NCBI RefSeq assembly: GCF_022760995.1
Contig: NZ_JAKWJO010000007.1
Span: 182,805 to 246,804, forward strand
DNA length: 64,000 nt
Direction of reading: 5' to 3'
Source: Dyella sedimenti
Lineage (GTDB): Bacteria; Pseudomonadota; Gammaproteobacteria; Xanthomonadales; Rhodanobacteraceae
Shown here: positions 53,132-61,433 of the stretch, in pieces
Numbering within the stretch: position 1 is the stretch's first letter
Layout: each line of letters opens with the position of its first letter
Notes under the pieces: generated by a model
Databases searched by the model: none
What the model saw: the letters and a program-made list of their open reading frames with translations, nothing else
Told to the model about the DNA's origin: nothing
Translations under genes and position numbers: made by a program

Positions 53132-53158
53132 GACGAACCAGCGCCCGTCCCTGTGACA
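53132..53158 (-). promoter_or_regulatory. ECF41 promoter (TGTCACA-N16-CGTC)
   Basis: On the minus strand TGTCACA (53158-53152) and CGTC (53135-53132) are separated by exactly 16 nt, the reported ECF41 consensus. They lie 32-58 nt upstream of the CMD gene start. The match is complete in both elements and placed correctly for autoregulation of the CMD-sigma operon. Confidence 0.85.
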
Positions 53159-53272
53159 TGCCGGGCGGAGAGCCTGGGGCGCGCCTGCCCGGCGGGCATG
53201 CGCCGGGCCAGCCGCCAAAGGGACTATAGTCCCGCGACGAGACTCCGTGCCGCCCGGACAAAAAGCCTGCCC

Positions 53273-54865
53273 ATGCCCACCGCCCTCATGCGTATAAGCC
53301 GTATGTTTCCCGCGATCGCCATCGCGCTCATGGCCCATCCCGCCTTGGCTTCCGACTCGCCGCCTGTCGTGGACATCGTCACGGGGTCGCTGTCGGGCGT
53401 TCACGACGGCAAGACCGGCTTGAACGTATACAAGGGCATCCCGTATGCCGCGCCGCCGGTCGGTCCGCTGCGCTGGAAGCCGCCACAACCTGCGGCCGGG
53501 TGGACAGGAGTGCGGCAAGCCGACCATTTCGGCCCACGCTGCATGCAGCGCGCGATCTTCAACGACATGGTGTTTCGCTCCGACGGGATGGGCGAGGACT
53601 GCCTGTACCTCAATGTGTGGACGCCCGCGCACGGCCCGGGCGAGAAGTTGCCAGTGCTGGTGTACTTCTACGGCGGCGGCTTCATCGGCGGCGATGGCTC
53701 GGAGCCACGCTACGACGGGGCCAGCCTTGCCCGACACGGCATCGTCACCGTCACGGTGAACTATCGCCTGGACGTGTTCGGCTTCCTCGCCTTGCCGGCG
53801 CTGGCCACCGAATCGCCCGACCATGCCACCGGCAACTACGGCCTGCTCGACCAGGCCGCCGCCTTGCGCTGGGTCCAGCGCAACATCGCTGCCTTTGGCG
53901 GCGATCCGGGCCAGGTCACCATCGGCGGGGAATCGGCAGGCTCCATGTCTGTCTCGGCACTGATGGCCTCCCCGCTGTCGAAGGGGTTGATGCAGCGGGC
54001 CATCGGCGAGAGCGGCTCCGTGCTCGGCAACCTCAAGCCGAGGCCGTTGGCGCTGGCCGAGCGCGAGGGTGAGGCCTTTCAGCAGCGGGTCGGCGCGCAC
54101 TCGCTGGACCAGCTGCGCGCCATGGATGCGCACAAGCTGCTTGATGCCGCCGGCGAAAAGGATGTGCCCGAATTCGGTCCGACCATCGACGGCTATTTCC
54201 TGCCCCGGTCGCCGGAAGACATCTACCAGTCCGGCGAACAGGCGCCCGTCCCGTTGCTGGTGGGGTCGAACTCGCAGGAAGACAAATACACCAGCCTGCT
54301 CGGCGAACAGGCTCCCACGCCCGGGAACTATCGCACCGCCATGGAAAAGCGGCTCGGGAAACATGCGGCCGAGGCGTTGCAGCTGTATCCGGGACGCACC
54401 GGGGATGAAGTGAAAACCTCGGGCACGGCATTTGCCGGCGACCAGTTCATTGCCTTTTCGACCTGGCGATGGATGGACATGCAGCGCCGGACCGGACACG
54501 CGCCCGTGTATTACTACTACTTCACCCAGGCGCGGCCGGCGAAGCGCGATGACAGCGCGGGGCCCGATACGGGTGCGGTGCACAGCGGCGATATCGAATA
54601 CGCGCTGGGCAACCTGCCCGGCAATCACGTCTATGCCTGGACCGCCGCCGACCACCGGGTCTCCGGCATCATGGAAAACTACTGGGCGAACTTCATCAAG
54701 ACCGGTGATCCCAACAGCCCCGGCCTGCCGGACTGGCCGGCCGCAACGAGCAAGGATGGCGGCCTGCTGCGCCAGGTGATCGGCGTGGATACGCATACGA
54801 GCGCGGACCGCAACGCGGCACGCTACGACTTCCTGCAGCGTATCGATCCGGACGCCCATCTTTGA
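53273..54865 (+). CDS. Exported type-B carboxylesterase
   Basis: A 530-residue carboxylesterase/lipase. The signal peptide ends at ALAS (about residue 27). Oxyanion hole YGGGF is at 133-137, EDCLYLNVWTP at 108-118, and nucleophile elbow GESAGS (Ser221) at 219-224. The acid and His are expected in the C-terminal half (GAVHSGDIEYALGNL). It hydrolyses carboxylic esters in the periplasm or outside the cell. It is divergent from the ECF41 operon and separated by 172 nt, so sigma-dependent control is conceivable, but no matching promoter was seen on this strand. Confidence 0.9.
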   Translation: MPTALMRISRMFPAIAIALMAHPALASDSPPVVDIVTGSLSGVHDGKTGLNVYKGIPYAAPPVGPLRWKPPQPAAGWTGVRQADHFGPRCMQRAIFNDMVFRSDGMGEDCLYLNVWTPAHGPGEKLPVLVYFYGGGFIGGDGSEPRYDGASLARHGIVTVTVNYRLDVFGFLALPALATESPDHATGNYGLLDQAAALRWVQRNIAAFGGDPGQVTIGGESAGSMSVSALMASPLSKGLMQRAIGESGSVLGNLKPRPLALAEREGEAFQQRVGAHSLDQLRAMDAHKLLDAAGEKDVPEFGPTIDGYFLPRSPEDIYQSGEQAPVPLLVGSNSQEDKYTSLLGEQAPTPGNYRTAMEKRLGKHAAEALQLYPGRTGDEVKTSGTAFAGDQFIAFSTWRWMDMQRRTGHAPVYYYYFTQARPAKRDDSAGPDTGAVHSGDIEYALGNLPGNHVYAWTAADHRVSGIMENYWANFIKTGDPNSPGLPDWPAATSKDGGLLRQVIGVDTHTSADRNAARYDFLQRIDPDAHL

Positions 54866-55291
54866 TGGGCATGCGGGGCCAGCTTGTGACGTAGCTCCAA
54901 AGCTCGGGCTCCATGCCGGGCCAACCCGTCGGTCCAGAATGGATGCCGCCTTGGGCCACCTGCTCAAGTGTCGGCAGAGGCCGCGTATGTCACGCGGGCG
55001 ATCCCTGCCTCGTCATATCGGCAGCGCCAACGAGTTTCCCAGCCGCGGTCTCGCCGTGACCGTGCGGCGGGCGTTTGCCCGGACCGTGCGAAACCAGCAC
55101 TCCGCCAAACGTCACGGTTGACTACCCGGCGGACCGTGTATACGGTGTATACACGGTCCGCCGGCCGGCTCGTGCATGACATGAAAAAGCGACCGGCAAC
55201 CGCCGCGCACAGGCACCGACATGCCTGGCGCACGCGTAAAGCCCGCGCATCCACTCCTGTCGTCATACGCAAACACATTCTGGAGCCTTGC
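54866..55291. other. 426-nt intergenic region containing a long palindrome
   Basis: No gene is supported here. The notable content is the 39-nt inverted repeat at 55126-55164. The remainder looks like unstructured upstream sequence of the 55292 operon. Confidence 0.5.
55126..55164. promoter_or_regulatory. Perfect 18-bp-arm palindrome, candidate TetR operator
   Basis: Arms CCGGCGGACCGTGTATAC and its exact complement are separated by GGT. The core GTGTATAC-GGT-GTATACAC has the symmetry of TetR-type operators. It lies about 128 nt upstream of an operon whose fourth gene encodes a TetR regulator. There is no T tract, which argues against a terminator. Confidence 0.6.
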
Positions 55292-55861
55292 ATGAAAACC
55301 CGATGCTTTGCCGTGCTCGCCGTGGCCATGATGGCTTTCGCCTCGCTCGCCCATGGACAAGGGAAACCTTCCGCGCCACCTGCCGCCGTGCCTGGCCAGC
55401 CGGGCGAACAGCACCGGCAACTCGCCAGGCTGGCCGGCGAATGGAAAGTCGAGCAATCGCTTTGGCTCAAGCCCACGGAACCGCCCCAGGTGGATGCCGG
55501 CACCGCCACGTTCACGATGGTCCTTGATGGACGCCACCTGCAGCAGGACTTGCACGTGCATTCGAAAACGCCTTTCCACGGCATCGGCTACACCGGTTTC
55601 GACAACGTCACCGGCCAGTACTACACGAGCTGGATGGACATCAATTTCACCGGCCTGCTGGTCCTGCATGGCACCTACGATCCGGGCAGCGCCACCTACA
55701 CGTTCAACGGCACGATGATGGAGTCCGGCGCGACCGGCGCCGGCACGCCCGTTCGACAGGTCATGCGTGTCCTGGGCGCCGACCATTTCGTCGTGGACTA
55801 TTTCGAGACCCGTCACGGGAAGGAAGCCCAGGTCATCCGGCTCGACTATACGCGCGCCTAG
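55292..55861 (+). CDS. Exported DUF1579 family protein
   Basis: A 189-residue protein with signal peptide MKTRCFAVLAVAMMAFASLAHGQ. The mature part carries DUF1579 features: QLARLAGEWKVEQSLWL, MVLDGRHLQQDLHVHS, GIGYTGFDNVTGQYYTSWMD and a final QVIRLDYTRA. The family is a lipocalin/calycin-like beta barrel of unknown ligand. GGAG lies 7 nt upstream. The next gene starts 26 nt after the stop, so it is probably the first gene of the operon running to 59872. Confidence 0.85.
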   Translation: MKTRCFAVLAVAMMAFASLAHGQGKPSAPPAAVPGQPGEQHRQLARLAGEWKVEQSLWLKPTEPPQVDAGTATFTMVLDGRHLQQDLHVHSKTPFHGIGYTGFDNVTGQYYTSWMDINFTGLLVLHGTYDPGSATYTFNGTMMESGATGAGTPVRQVMRVLGADHFVVDYFETRHGKEAQVIRLDYTRA

Positions 55862-55887
55862 ACCGGCCCCTGCCGAGACTGGATGCC

Positions 55888-56901
55888 ATGCACGCCTACC
55901 ATTTGTCGTCCTTCCATGCCATCGAAGGACTATCGCGCTCGGAACGCCCTCGCCCACAGCCGGGAGCGGGCCAAGTCCTGGTGAAGATCCACGCCCGTTC
56001 GCTGAACTACCGGGACCTGCTCATCCTCGACCAGCAATATGCCGTGCCAGCGCGGCCATCGGTCATCCCGTTGTCCGACGGCGCGGGAGAAGTCGTGGAG
56101 GTGGGCGATGGCGTGAGTGGCCTGGCGGCCGGCGACCGCGTGGCCGCCACCTATTTCCCTCGCTGGCAGGCAGGACTGCTCTCGCCCGGCATGGCCATCG
56201 ACCAGTTCGGCTGCACGCGCGACGGCATGCTGGCGGAGTTCGTGGTGGCCGAGGAGGCGGCCTTGGTCAAGATTCCAGGGCACCTTTCTTTCGAGGAAGC
56301 CAGTACCCTGCCATGCGCCGGCCTCACCGCGTGGAGTGCCGTGACGACGGGTCGTTCCCTGCTGCCCGGTGAGACGGTGCTGACGATAGGCACCGGCGGC
56401 GTGGCGCTGTTCGCGCTGCAGTTCGCCAAGCTGCTCGGCGCACGCGTGATCGCGGTGACGTCGAGCAAGCCGAAGGCCGCCCTGCTGGAACGCCTGGGTG
56501 CGGATGCCGTGGTCGACCGCAGCCAGTTCCCGGACTGGTCGGGCGAAGTGCGCAGGCATACCGGCGGCCAGGGCGTGGACCGGGTGGTCGAGACCGGCGC
56601 CATCGATACCTTGCCGCAATCGCTGGCCAGCTGCGGCGCCAATGCCGAGCTGTCCCTGGTGGCGGCGCTGGGCGCCGGGGCGCTCGATGCCGCGGCGTTG
56701 CGCGGGCTGGTGACGATGCGCCGGCTCTTCGTCGGCAGCCGGGCCGGCTTCGAAGCCATGAACCGCGCGGTCGAGCATCACCGCTTGCGGCCGGTGATCG
56801 ACCGTACGTTCGGTTTCGACGAAGCGAGGTCCGCCTACCAGTACTTCGCCGCCAGGCAGCACATCGGCAAGGTGGTCATCGCCGGTGGCGGCGATCCCTA
56901 G
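55888..56901 (+). CDS. Zinc-independent MDR oxidoreductase (quinone-reductase/alcohol-dehydrogenase-like)
   Basis: A 337-residue medium-chain dehydrogenase/reductase. The N-terminal GroES-like domain has HARSLNYRDLLILDQQY and PLSDGAGEVVEVGDGV, and the Rossmann domain has VLTIGTGGVALFALQFAKLLGARV. The Cys/His zinc ligands of true alcohol dehydrogenases are absent, as in quinone oxidoreductase-like members. It would reduce an alkenal, quinone or ketone with NAD(P)H. It lies between the DUF1579 gene and a haloalkane dehalogenase in the same operon, suggesting joint handling of reactive xenobiotics. Confidence 0.88.
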   Translation: MHAYHLSSFHAIEGLSRSERPRPQPGAGQVLVKIHARSLNYRDLLILDQQYAVPARPSVIPLSDGAGEVVEVGDGVSGLAAGDRVAATYFPRWQAGLLSPGMAIDQFGCTRDGMLAEFVVAEEAALVKIPGHLSFEEASTLPCAGLTAWSAVTTGRSLLPGETVLTIGTGGVALFALQFAKLLGARVIAVTSSKPKAALLERLGADAVVDRSQFPDWSGEVRRHTGGQGVDRVVETGAIDTLPQSLASCGANAELSLVAALGAGALDAAALRGLVTMRRLFVGSRAGFEAMNRAVEHHRLRPVIDRTFGFDEARSAYQYFAARQHIGKVVIAGGGDP

Positions 56902-56945
56902 CGTCCCAACTGCCCCGATTTCCCATGATGGAGACGTTCCCGCTT

Positions 56946-57839
56946 ATGAGCATCGCCCCTCTCCCGAAGATTGACGTATTGCAATCGCACATGGCCTACC
57001 GGGAAGCCGGCAGGAAAGATGCCCCGACGGCGCTCTTCCTGCATGGCAATCCCACCTCGTCCTATATCTGGCGGAATGTCCTGCCTCTCGTGGCCGACGT
57101 GGCCTCTTGCATCGCGCCGGACTTGATCGGGTTCGGCCAATCCGGCAAGCCGGACATCGCCTACCGCTTCGAGGACCACGCCCGCTATCTCGATGCGTTC
57201 ATCGAGAAGATGGGCATCGACTCGGCCTATCTCGTCGCGCAGGACTGGGGCACGGCCCTCGCCTTCCACCTCGCCGCGCGGCGCCCGAAGCTGGTGCGTG
57301 GTCTGGTGTTCATGGAATTCACCCGGCCGATTCCCACCTGGGAAGAATTCCTGCGGGATACGACGGAACGCGAGATCTTCCGCAAGTTCCGCACGCCAGG
57401 CGAGGGCGAGCAACTCATCCTGGAACAGAACGCCTTTGTCGAACTGGTGCTGCCCGGCGCCACGGTGCGTCCGCTCACGGACGAGGAAATGGCCGTCTAT
57501 CGCGCGCCCTTCCCCGATCCGAAGTCGCGGTACCCGACGTGGCGATTCCCCAATGAGTTGCCGATCGCCGGCCAGCCAAGCGACGTCTATGCGGCGATGG
57601 AACAGGCGCATGCCGCATTGGCGGCGTCCACCTATCCCAAGCTGCTCTTCGCCGGCGATCCCGGCGCGCTCGTGGCGCCGGACGTCGCCCGCACGTTCGC
57701 GGCCTCGCTGCGCGACTGCCGGTTCGTCCTGCTCGGCGAGGGCAAGCATTACCTGCAGGAGGACCATCCCGAGGCCATCGGCCGCGGCGTCGCGGCATTC
57801 ATTGCCGAGATCGAAGGACGGGAGCATGCGCTTGCCTAG
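56946..57839 (+). CDS. Haloalkane dehalogenase (HLD-II, DhaA-like)
   Basis: A 297-residue alpha/beta hydrolase with haloalkane dehalogenase signatures: HGNPTSSYIWRN (Asn35, halide-stabilising), nucleophile Asp100 in VAQDWGTALAFH with halide-binding Trp101, VFMEFTRPIPTW with the HLD-II-type catalytic acid Glu124, and GKHYLQEDHPE with the catalytic His. It would convert haloalkanes to alcohols and halide with water. GGAG lies 12 nt upstream of the ATG at 56946; an in-frame ATG at 56925 has no ribosome site. The TetR gene overlaps its 3' end. Confidence 0.88.
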   Translation: MSIAPLPKIDVLQSHMAYREAGRKDAPTALFLHGNPTSSYIWRNVLPLVADVASCIAPDLIGFGQSGKPDIAYRFEDHARYLDAFIEKMGIDSAYLVAQDWGTALAFHLAARRPKLVRGLVFMEFTRPIPTWEEFLRDTTEREIFRKFRTPGEGEQLILEQNAFVELVLPGATVRPLTDEEMAVYRAPFPDPKSRYPTWRFPNELPIAGQPSDVYAAMEQAHAALAASTYPKLLFAGDPGALVAPDVARTFAASLRDCRFVLLGEGKHYLQEDHPEAIGRGVAAFIAEIEGREHALA

Positions 57840-58470
57840 CGCCGTCGAGCCGGTTGACGATACGACAGGCCATGCCTACGGTGCATGCATGGCTTGCCTA
57901 TCGACATCGGAAAAAATCCTCAAGGCCGCGCTCGCGCTTTTCGAGCAGGAAGGGCCCGAGGCTGTCAGCATGCGCCGGGTGGCCGACGCCGTGGGCATCA
58001 CGCCCATGGCGATCTACCGGCATTTTCCCAGCCGGGACGCCTTGCTGAAGCGGATCGCCGACGACAGCTTCCAGAACGTGGCGAGCGCCTGGACACGCCC
58101 GCCCAGCCGGTCGGATGTGCTGCAGCGTCTCTACTGGCCGCTGGAGCACTACCTCGACTACGCATTGACCCATCCGCACCTGTTCGACCATGCCTTTTCG
58201 GTACGCCGCGACGATGCGCGCCGGTTTCCCGAGGATTTCCGCAACCGCAAGTCGCCCACGCTCAACGTGGTGGCTGACGCCCTGGTGGAAGGCATGCGCC
58301 AGGGCGTGCTGCGCGAGGATGATCCCTGGGACGTAGCCATGACCCTGTGGGCGCACGTGCATGGCCTGATCGCGCTGTACCGCGCCGGCCGCTTCAGCTA
58401 CGACGAAAAGCAGTTCCGCGCGTTCTACCTCGCCTCGCTGGGAAAGCTGGTCCGTGGCCTCAAGGCTTGA
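57826..58470 (+). CDS. TetR-family transcriptional regulator
   Basis: A 214-residue TetR repressor. The helix-turn-helix is KILKAALALFEQEGPEAVSMRRVADAVGITPMAIYRHFPSRDALLKRI; the C-terminal part is a helical ligand-binding domain. The ATG at 57826 overlaps the dehalogenase gene by 14 nt and has AAGGAC 6 nt upstream; an ATG at 57889 would give a shorter N-terminus. Being inside the operon it probably controls its own cluster, with the palindrome at 55126-55164 as the likely operator. Confidence 0.9.
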   Translation: MRLPSAVEPVDDTTGHAYGACMACLSTSEKILKAALALFEQEGPEAVSMRRVADAVGITPMAIYRHFPSRDALLKRIADDSFQNVASAWTRPPSRSDVLQRLYWPLEHYLDYALTHPHLFDHAFSVRRDDARRFPEDFRNRKSPTLNVVADALVEGMRQGVLREDDPWDVAMTLWAHVHGLIALYRAGRFSYDEKQFRAFYLASLGKLVRGLKA

Positions 58471-59872
58471 GCACTCGCGCCTGCTGACCGGCCTGGCGGC
58501 CATGGCGCTGTCCGCCGCCGCATGGTGGTTCGGCAGCGGCGTGCATCCGTTGTGGTGGGCCACCTGGCTGGCTCCCGTGCCCATCCTGTGGCTGGCGCCG
58601 CGTATCCGCGCCGGTGCGGCGGCCCTCGCCGCGCTGGTCGCCTATATCGCCGGCACGTGCAACGTCTGGCATTACATGCACGATGCCATCGGCCTTCCGC
58701 TGGCGGTGGTCATCTATACCATCGCCCTGCCCGGGACCATGCTGGCCCTGTGCACCTTGCTCTACCGCCGCCTGTTGCTCCGCGACCGCGTACTGGCCGC
58801 GGCGTGCGCGCCGCCGGCACTATGGGTGGCGTTCGAATACGCCAACAACCGTCTTTCGCCCCACGGCACGTTCTTCAATATCGCCTATACCCAGATGGAT
58901 GCGCTGCCGGTGATCCAGCTGGCGGCGGTCACGGGCCTGTGGGGCATCGGCTTCCTGCTGTTGCTGGTGCCGACCGCGCTGGCGATCCAAGGCACGCCGC
59001 GGATCGCGCCACGACAGCGTGCATTCACTGGCGCGGTGGTCATGGCCTGCCTCGCCGCCACCCTCGCCTATGGCGGCTGGCGCCTGCAGGCTCCGGCGAC
59101 CTCCACGCTGCGCGTGGGACTGGTGTCGCTGGAACATCGCCAGCAACCTGCCTGGGATGGCCCCGAAGGCCAGGCACTCTCCGCCCGGTACGGCGATGCC
59201 ATCGAACGCCTGGCCGGGCAAGGCGCGCAAGCCGTGGTGATGCCGGAGGCATCCTTCGTCGCGACCGACGCCACCCATCCCGTGTTTGCCCAGGCGGCGC
59301 GGCGGCATGGGCTCGTGGTCGACATCGGCGTGGACTACCGGGGCGAGCCGGGCGCCGAGCGCAACGCTTCCCTGGTGTTCCTGCCGGATGCCTCCGCGCC
59401 GGTGATCTACGGCAAGCATCACCTTATTCCCGGCTTCGAGGACAAATACACGCCCGGCCGCGAGTACCGCATGCTGCCGGGCCAGCCCCGCGCCGGACTG
59501 GCGATCTGCAAGGACATGGACTTCATCGATGTCGGACGCGCCTATGGCCGCCTCGACGCGCAACTGCTGCTGGTGCCGGCCTGGGATTTCGACCTGGATG
59601 GATGGCTACACAGCCGCATGGCGATGATGCGCGGCGTGGAACAAGGCTTCGCCGTGGCCCGCGTCGCACGCAAAGGCCGCCTCACCTTGAGCGATGACCG
59701 CGGCCGCGTCATCGCCGAGGCCACCAGCGAAGGGCAAGGCGCCGAACTGGTCGGCGACCTGCCGCTGCGCGAGACGCACACCCTGTATGCCCGCTGGGGC
59801 GACTGGTTCGCCTGGCTGGACGTCGCCAGCCTGCTGGCGCTACTGGCTTTGGCCGGCCGCAAGCGCACCTGA
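58454..59872 (+). CDS. Apolipoprotein N-acyltransferase-like nitrilase-superfamily membrane protein
   Basis: A 472-residue protein with six or so N-terminal transmembrane helices (to about residue 215), a periplasmic nitrilase domain and a last helix at the C-terminus, the Lnt layout. The nitrilase triad is complete: Glu265 (VVMPEAS), Lys321 (VIYGKHHLIPGFED) and Cys352 (LAICKDMDF). The GTG start overlaps tetR by 17 nt. Its placement behind a dehalogenase/TetR operon is unusual for the housekeeping lnt gene, so this may be a paralogue acting on another acyl or amide substrate. Confidence 0.78.
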   Translation: MASRLEHSRLLTGLAAMALSAAAWWFGSGVHPLWWATWLAPVPILWLAPRIRAGAAALAALVAYIAGTCNVWHYMHDAIGLPLAVVIYTIALPGTMLALCTLLYRRLLLRDRVLAAACAPPALWVAFEYANNRLSPHGTFFNIAYTQMDALPVIQLAAVTGLWGIGFLLLLVPTALAIQGTPRIAPRQRAFTGAVVMACLAATLAYGGWRLQAPATSTLRVGLVSLEHRQQPAWDGPEGQALSARYGDAIERLAGQGAQAVVMPEASFVATDATHPVFAQAARRHGLVVDIGVDYRGEPGAERNASLVFLPDASAPVIYGKHHLIPGFEDKYTPGREYRMLPGQPRAGLAICKDMDFIDVGRAYGRLDAQLLLVPAWDFDLDGWLHSRMAMMRGVEQGFAVARVARKGRLTLSDDRGRVIAEATSEGQGAELVGDLPLRETHTLYARWGDWFAWLDVASLLALLALAGRKRT

Positions 59873-59885
59873 GCCACGCGGCCAA

Positions 59886-60262
59886 TCAGATGGGTACGGC
59901 CACCATGCCGTCGAGCGCGACCAGCGCCTCGCGGTCGAGTACCAGCCTGGCAGCCGCCAGGTTCTCGCGCAGATGTACCGTCGACGAAGTGCCCGGAATC
60001 AGCAGCATGTTAGGTGCGCGCGCCAGCAGCCAGGCGAGGGCCACCTGCATGAGGGCGTGGCCTGGAGACGATGGGCAACGGCCGACAAGGTATCCGACTG
60101 CAACGGCGTAAAGCCACCCAGCGGGAAGAAAGGCACATAGGCAATGCCCTGCCGCCCAAGCTCGTCGATAAGCGCGTCGTCGGCGCGATGTGCCAGGTTG
60201 TAGTGGTTCTGCACGCAGACGACCTCGGCGATGCGCTGCGCCTGCGCCACCTGGGCGGCGGC
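59886..60262 (-). pseudogene. Aldo/keto reductase, 5'-truncated and frameshifted
   Basis: The C-terminal part of an aldo/keto reductase survives in two frames. The upstream frame reads [20 protein letters not shown] through [21 protein letters not shown] to HRLQATP. After two extra nucleotides at 60051-60052 the other frame continues [23 protein letters not shown] to the stop at 59886-59888. The N-terminal 150-200 residues, including the catalytic Tyr, are missing. The truncation point (about 60255) coincides with the start of a LysR remnant on the other strand. Confidence 0.8.
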
Positions 60263-60403
60263 GCGCTCGAACCCGTGCTGGAACCATGGTGGCCATCGTT
60301 CACCGGCCCCTATCTCTACTACCCGGGGCGCCGCCACCTGCCCGCGCCGCTGCGGATGTTTATCGACTTCATCCGTTCGCCGACGAACGCTCGCCTCGAA
60401 TGA
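60254..60403 (+). pseudogene. LysR-family regulator, C-terminal remnant
   Basis: The plus-strand frame ending at 60403 encodes [22 protein letters not shown], then GRRHLPAPLRMFIDFIRS, the characteristic last 45 residues of LysR regulators of the type often divergent from aldo/keto reductases. Everything upstream (DNA-binding domain and most of the effector domain) is absent and replaced by the antisense of the reductase remnant. Confidence 0.75.
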
Positions 60404-60451
60404 AGCGGGTTGTCGTTTACAGGGTGGGAGCAAGTGCAGGCATGCCGTTGG

Positions 60452-60476
60452 CTCCTCCCCTGCCCGCAGGGGGAGG
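60452..60476. repeat. CCCCTGC/GCAGGGG hairpin repeat, copy D
   Basis: CTCCTCCCCTGCCCGCAGGG with the following GGAGG forms a strong stem with a 2-nt loop. It lies in the 200-nt interval between the LysR remnant and the 60606 gene. It is the clearest of the four dispersed copies (8828, 26419, 49562). Confidence 0.55.
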
Positions 60477-60605
60477 TCGGGGGGATGCTTGTAGTTCGCG
60501 CAAAGCAGGCCCAAGGCAACCCGACGAGCGAGTCCCAAGCGCCCACCTCAAGTTCTTGCCGGCATGGCCGATCCACCGTAGGACTTACGATGCCATGGAG
60601 CCGAC

Positions 60606-61433
60606 ATGTCTCTTTCCATCCAACCGCTCGGCCCCGGCGCCATCGCATCCGTTACCCAGCCGACGTCACTGCGCCAGGTCGCGCTGGACCAGGCCGCTCC
60701 ATCGAATGCGGCCAGTTCCGTGCAGATGACTGCGCTTCCCGCGATACCGCCCGATCCGAGGACGACCAATCCCGCGTTCTTCCAAGCCCTCAGCATCTCC
60801 GCGAAGATGTCGTCGGACCTGTCGAACGTCGCCGATGCCCTCGTATCCACCATGCAGGACGTGGTCATGCAGCGGCCAGACCTGGCGACGGCGACGTTCG
60901 ACTTCCAGTCCGACCAGGGATCGATCAAGGTCGTTTCCGACAGCTTGAGCGACCAGGACAAGGCGTGGCTGCAAAACGAACTCAATGCGAACCAGAACCT
61001 GGTCAATGCCGTCCAGGCGTTCCACGACGACGCCACGAAAAGCTATGGCCTGTGGGCCGAGGTCGACGGAAATCCCATCGGGAAAGCCGGCATCGACCAG
61101 GTATCAAGCCAGGCCGACAGCCGCTTCAGCTTCATGAGCATGTTCAAGCAAGCCAGCCAGCAAATGCTCAAGGGCATGGACCCGAACGGCAGCTACTACA
61201 CCTCCAACGGCGCACCAATGGATTTCCACCAAGCCGTGGACAGCCCGCTCAGCTTCCTCGTGTTCCAGAAAAGCGCGCAGGCGGTCGAGGATGGCACCAA
61301 CACCTATGTCACCAGCGCGGGCAACACGTACTACGGCGAACTCAGGGGAAACCTGTTCTCGGCGCCCGGGGTCATTCCGGACTTCAAGCCATCGATGAGC
61401 TCCCGCGCCCTGGTGCTGGACGAGATGGCCTAG
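60606..61433 (+). CDS. Hypothetical protein (275 aa), unknown family
   Basis: A 275-residue soluble protein beginning MSLSIQPLGPGAIASVTQPT, without a signal peptide or membrane segment. It is rich in Ser, Gln and Asp, with a helical DKAWLQNELNANQNLVNAVQAFHDDATKSYGLW and a later Tyr-rich DGTNTYVTSAGNTYYGEL. The polar, Ser/Pro/Thr-rich first 50 residues resemble those of some secreted effectors, but nothing specific supports secretion. GGAG lies 5 nt upstream of the ATG. Its 3' end overlaps the convergent chimeric TetR frame. Confidence 0.6.
   Translation: MSLSIQPLGPGAIASVTQPTSLRQVALDQAAPSNAASSVQMTALPAIPPDPRTTNPAFFQALSISAKMSSDLSNVADALVSTMQDVVMQRPDLATATFDFQSDQGSIKVVSDSLSDQDKAWLQNELNANQNLVNAVQAFHDDATKSYGLWAEVDGNPIGKAGIDQVSSQADSRFSFMSMFKQASQQMLKGMDPNGSYYTSNGAPMDFHQAVDSPLSFLVFQKSAQAVEDGTNTYVTSAGNTYYGELRGNLFSAPGVIPDFKPSMSSRALVLDEMA

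Noticed and set aside
55126..55164. Interpretation of the long palindrome as an intrinsic terminator of the carboxylesterase gene
   Set aside because: It lies about 260 nt after the stop and has no T tract; a regulatory role for the downstream operon fits better.
60319..60648. Minus-strand frame containing IPPTSPCGQGRSQRHACTC
   Set aside because: Such sequences are translations of the dispersed hairpin repeat, not genuine protein.
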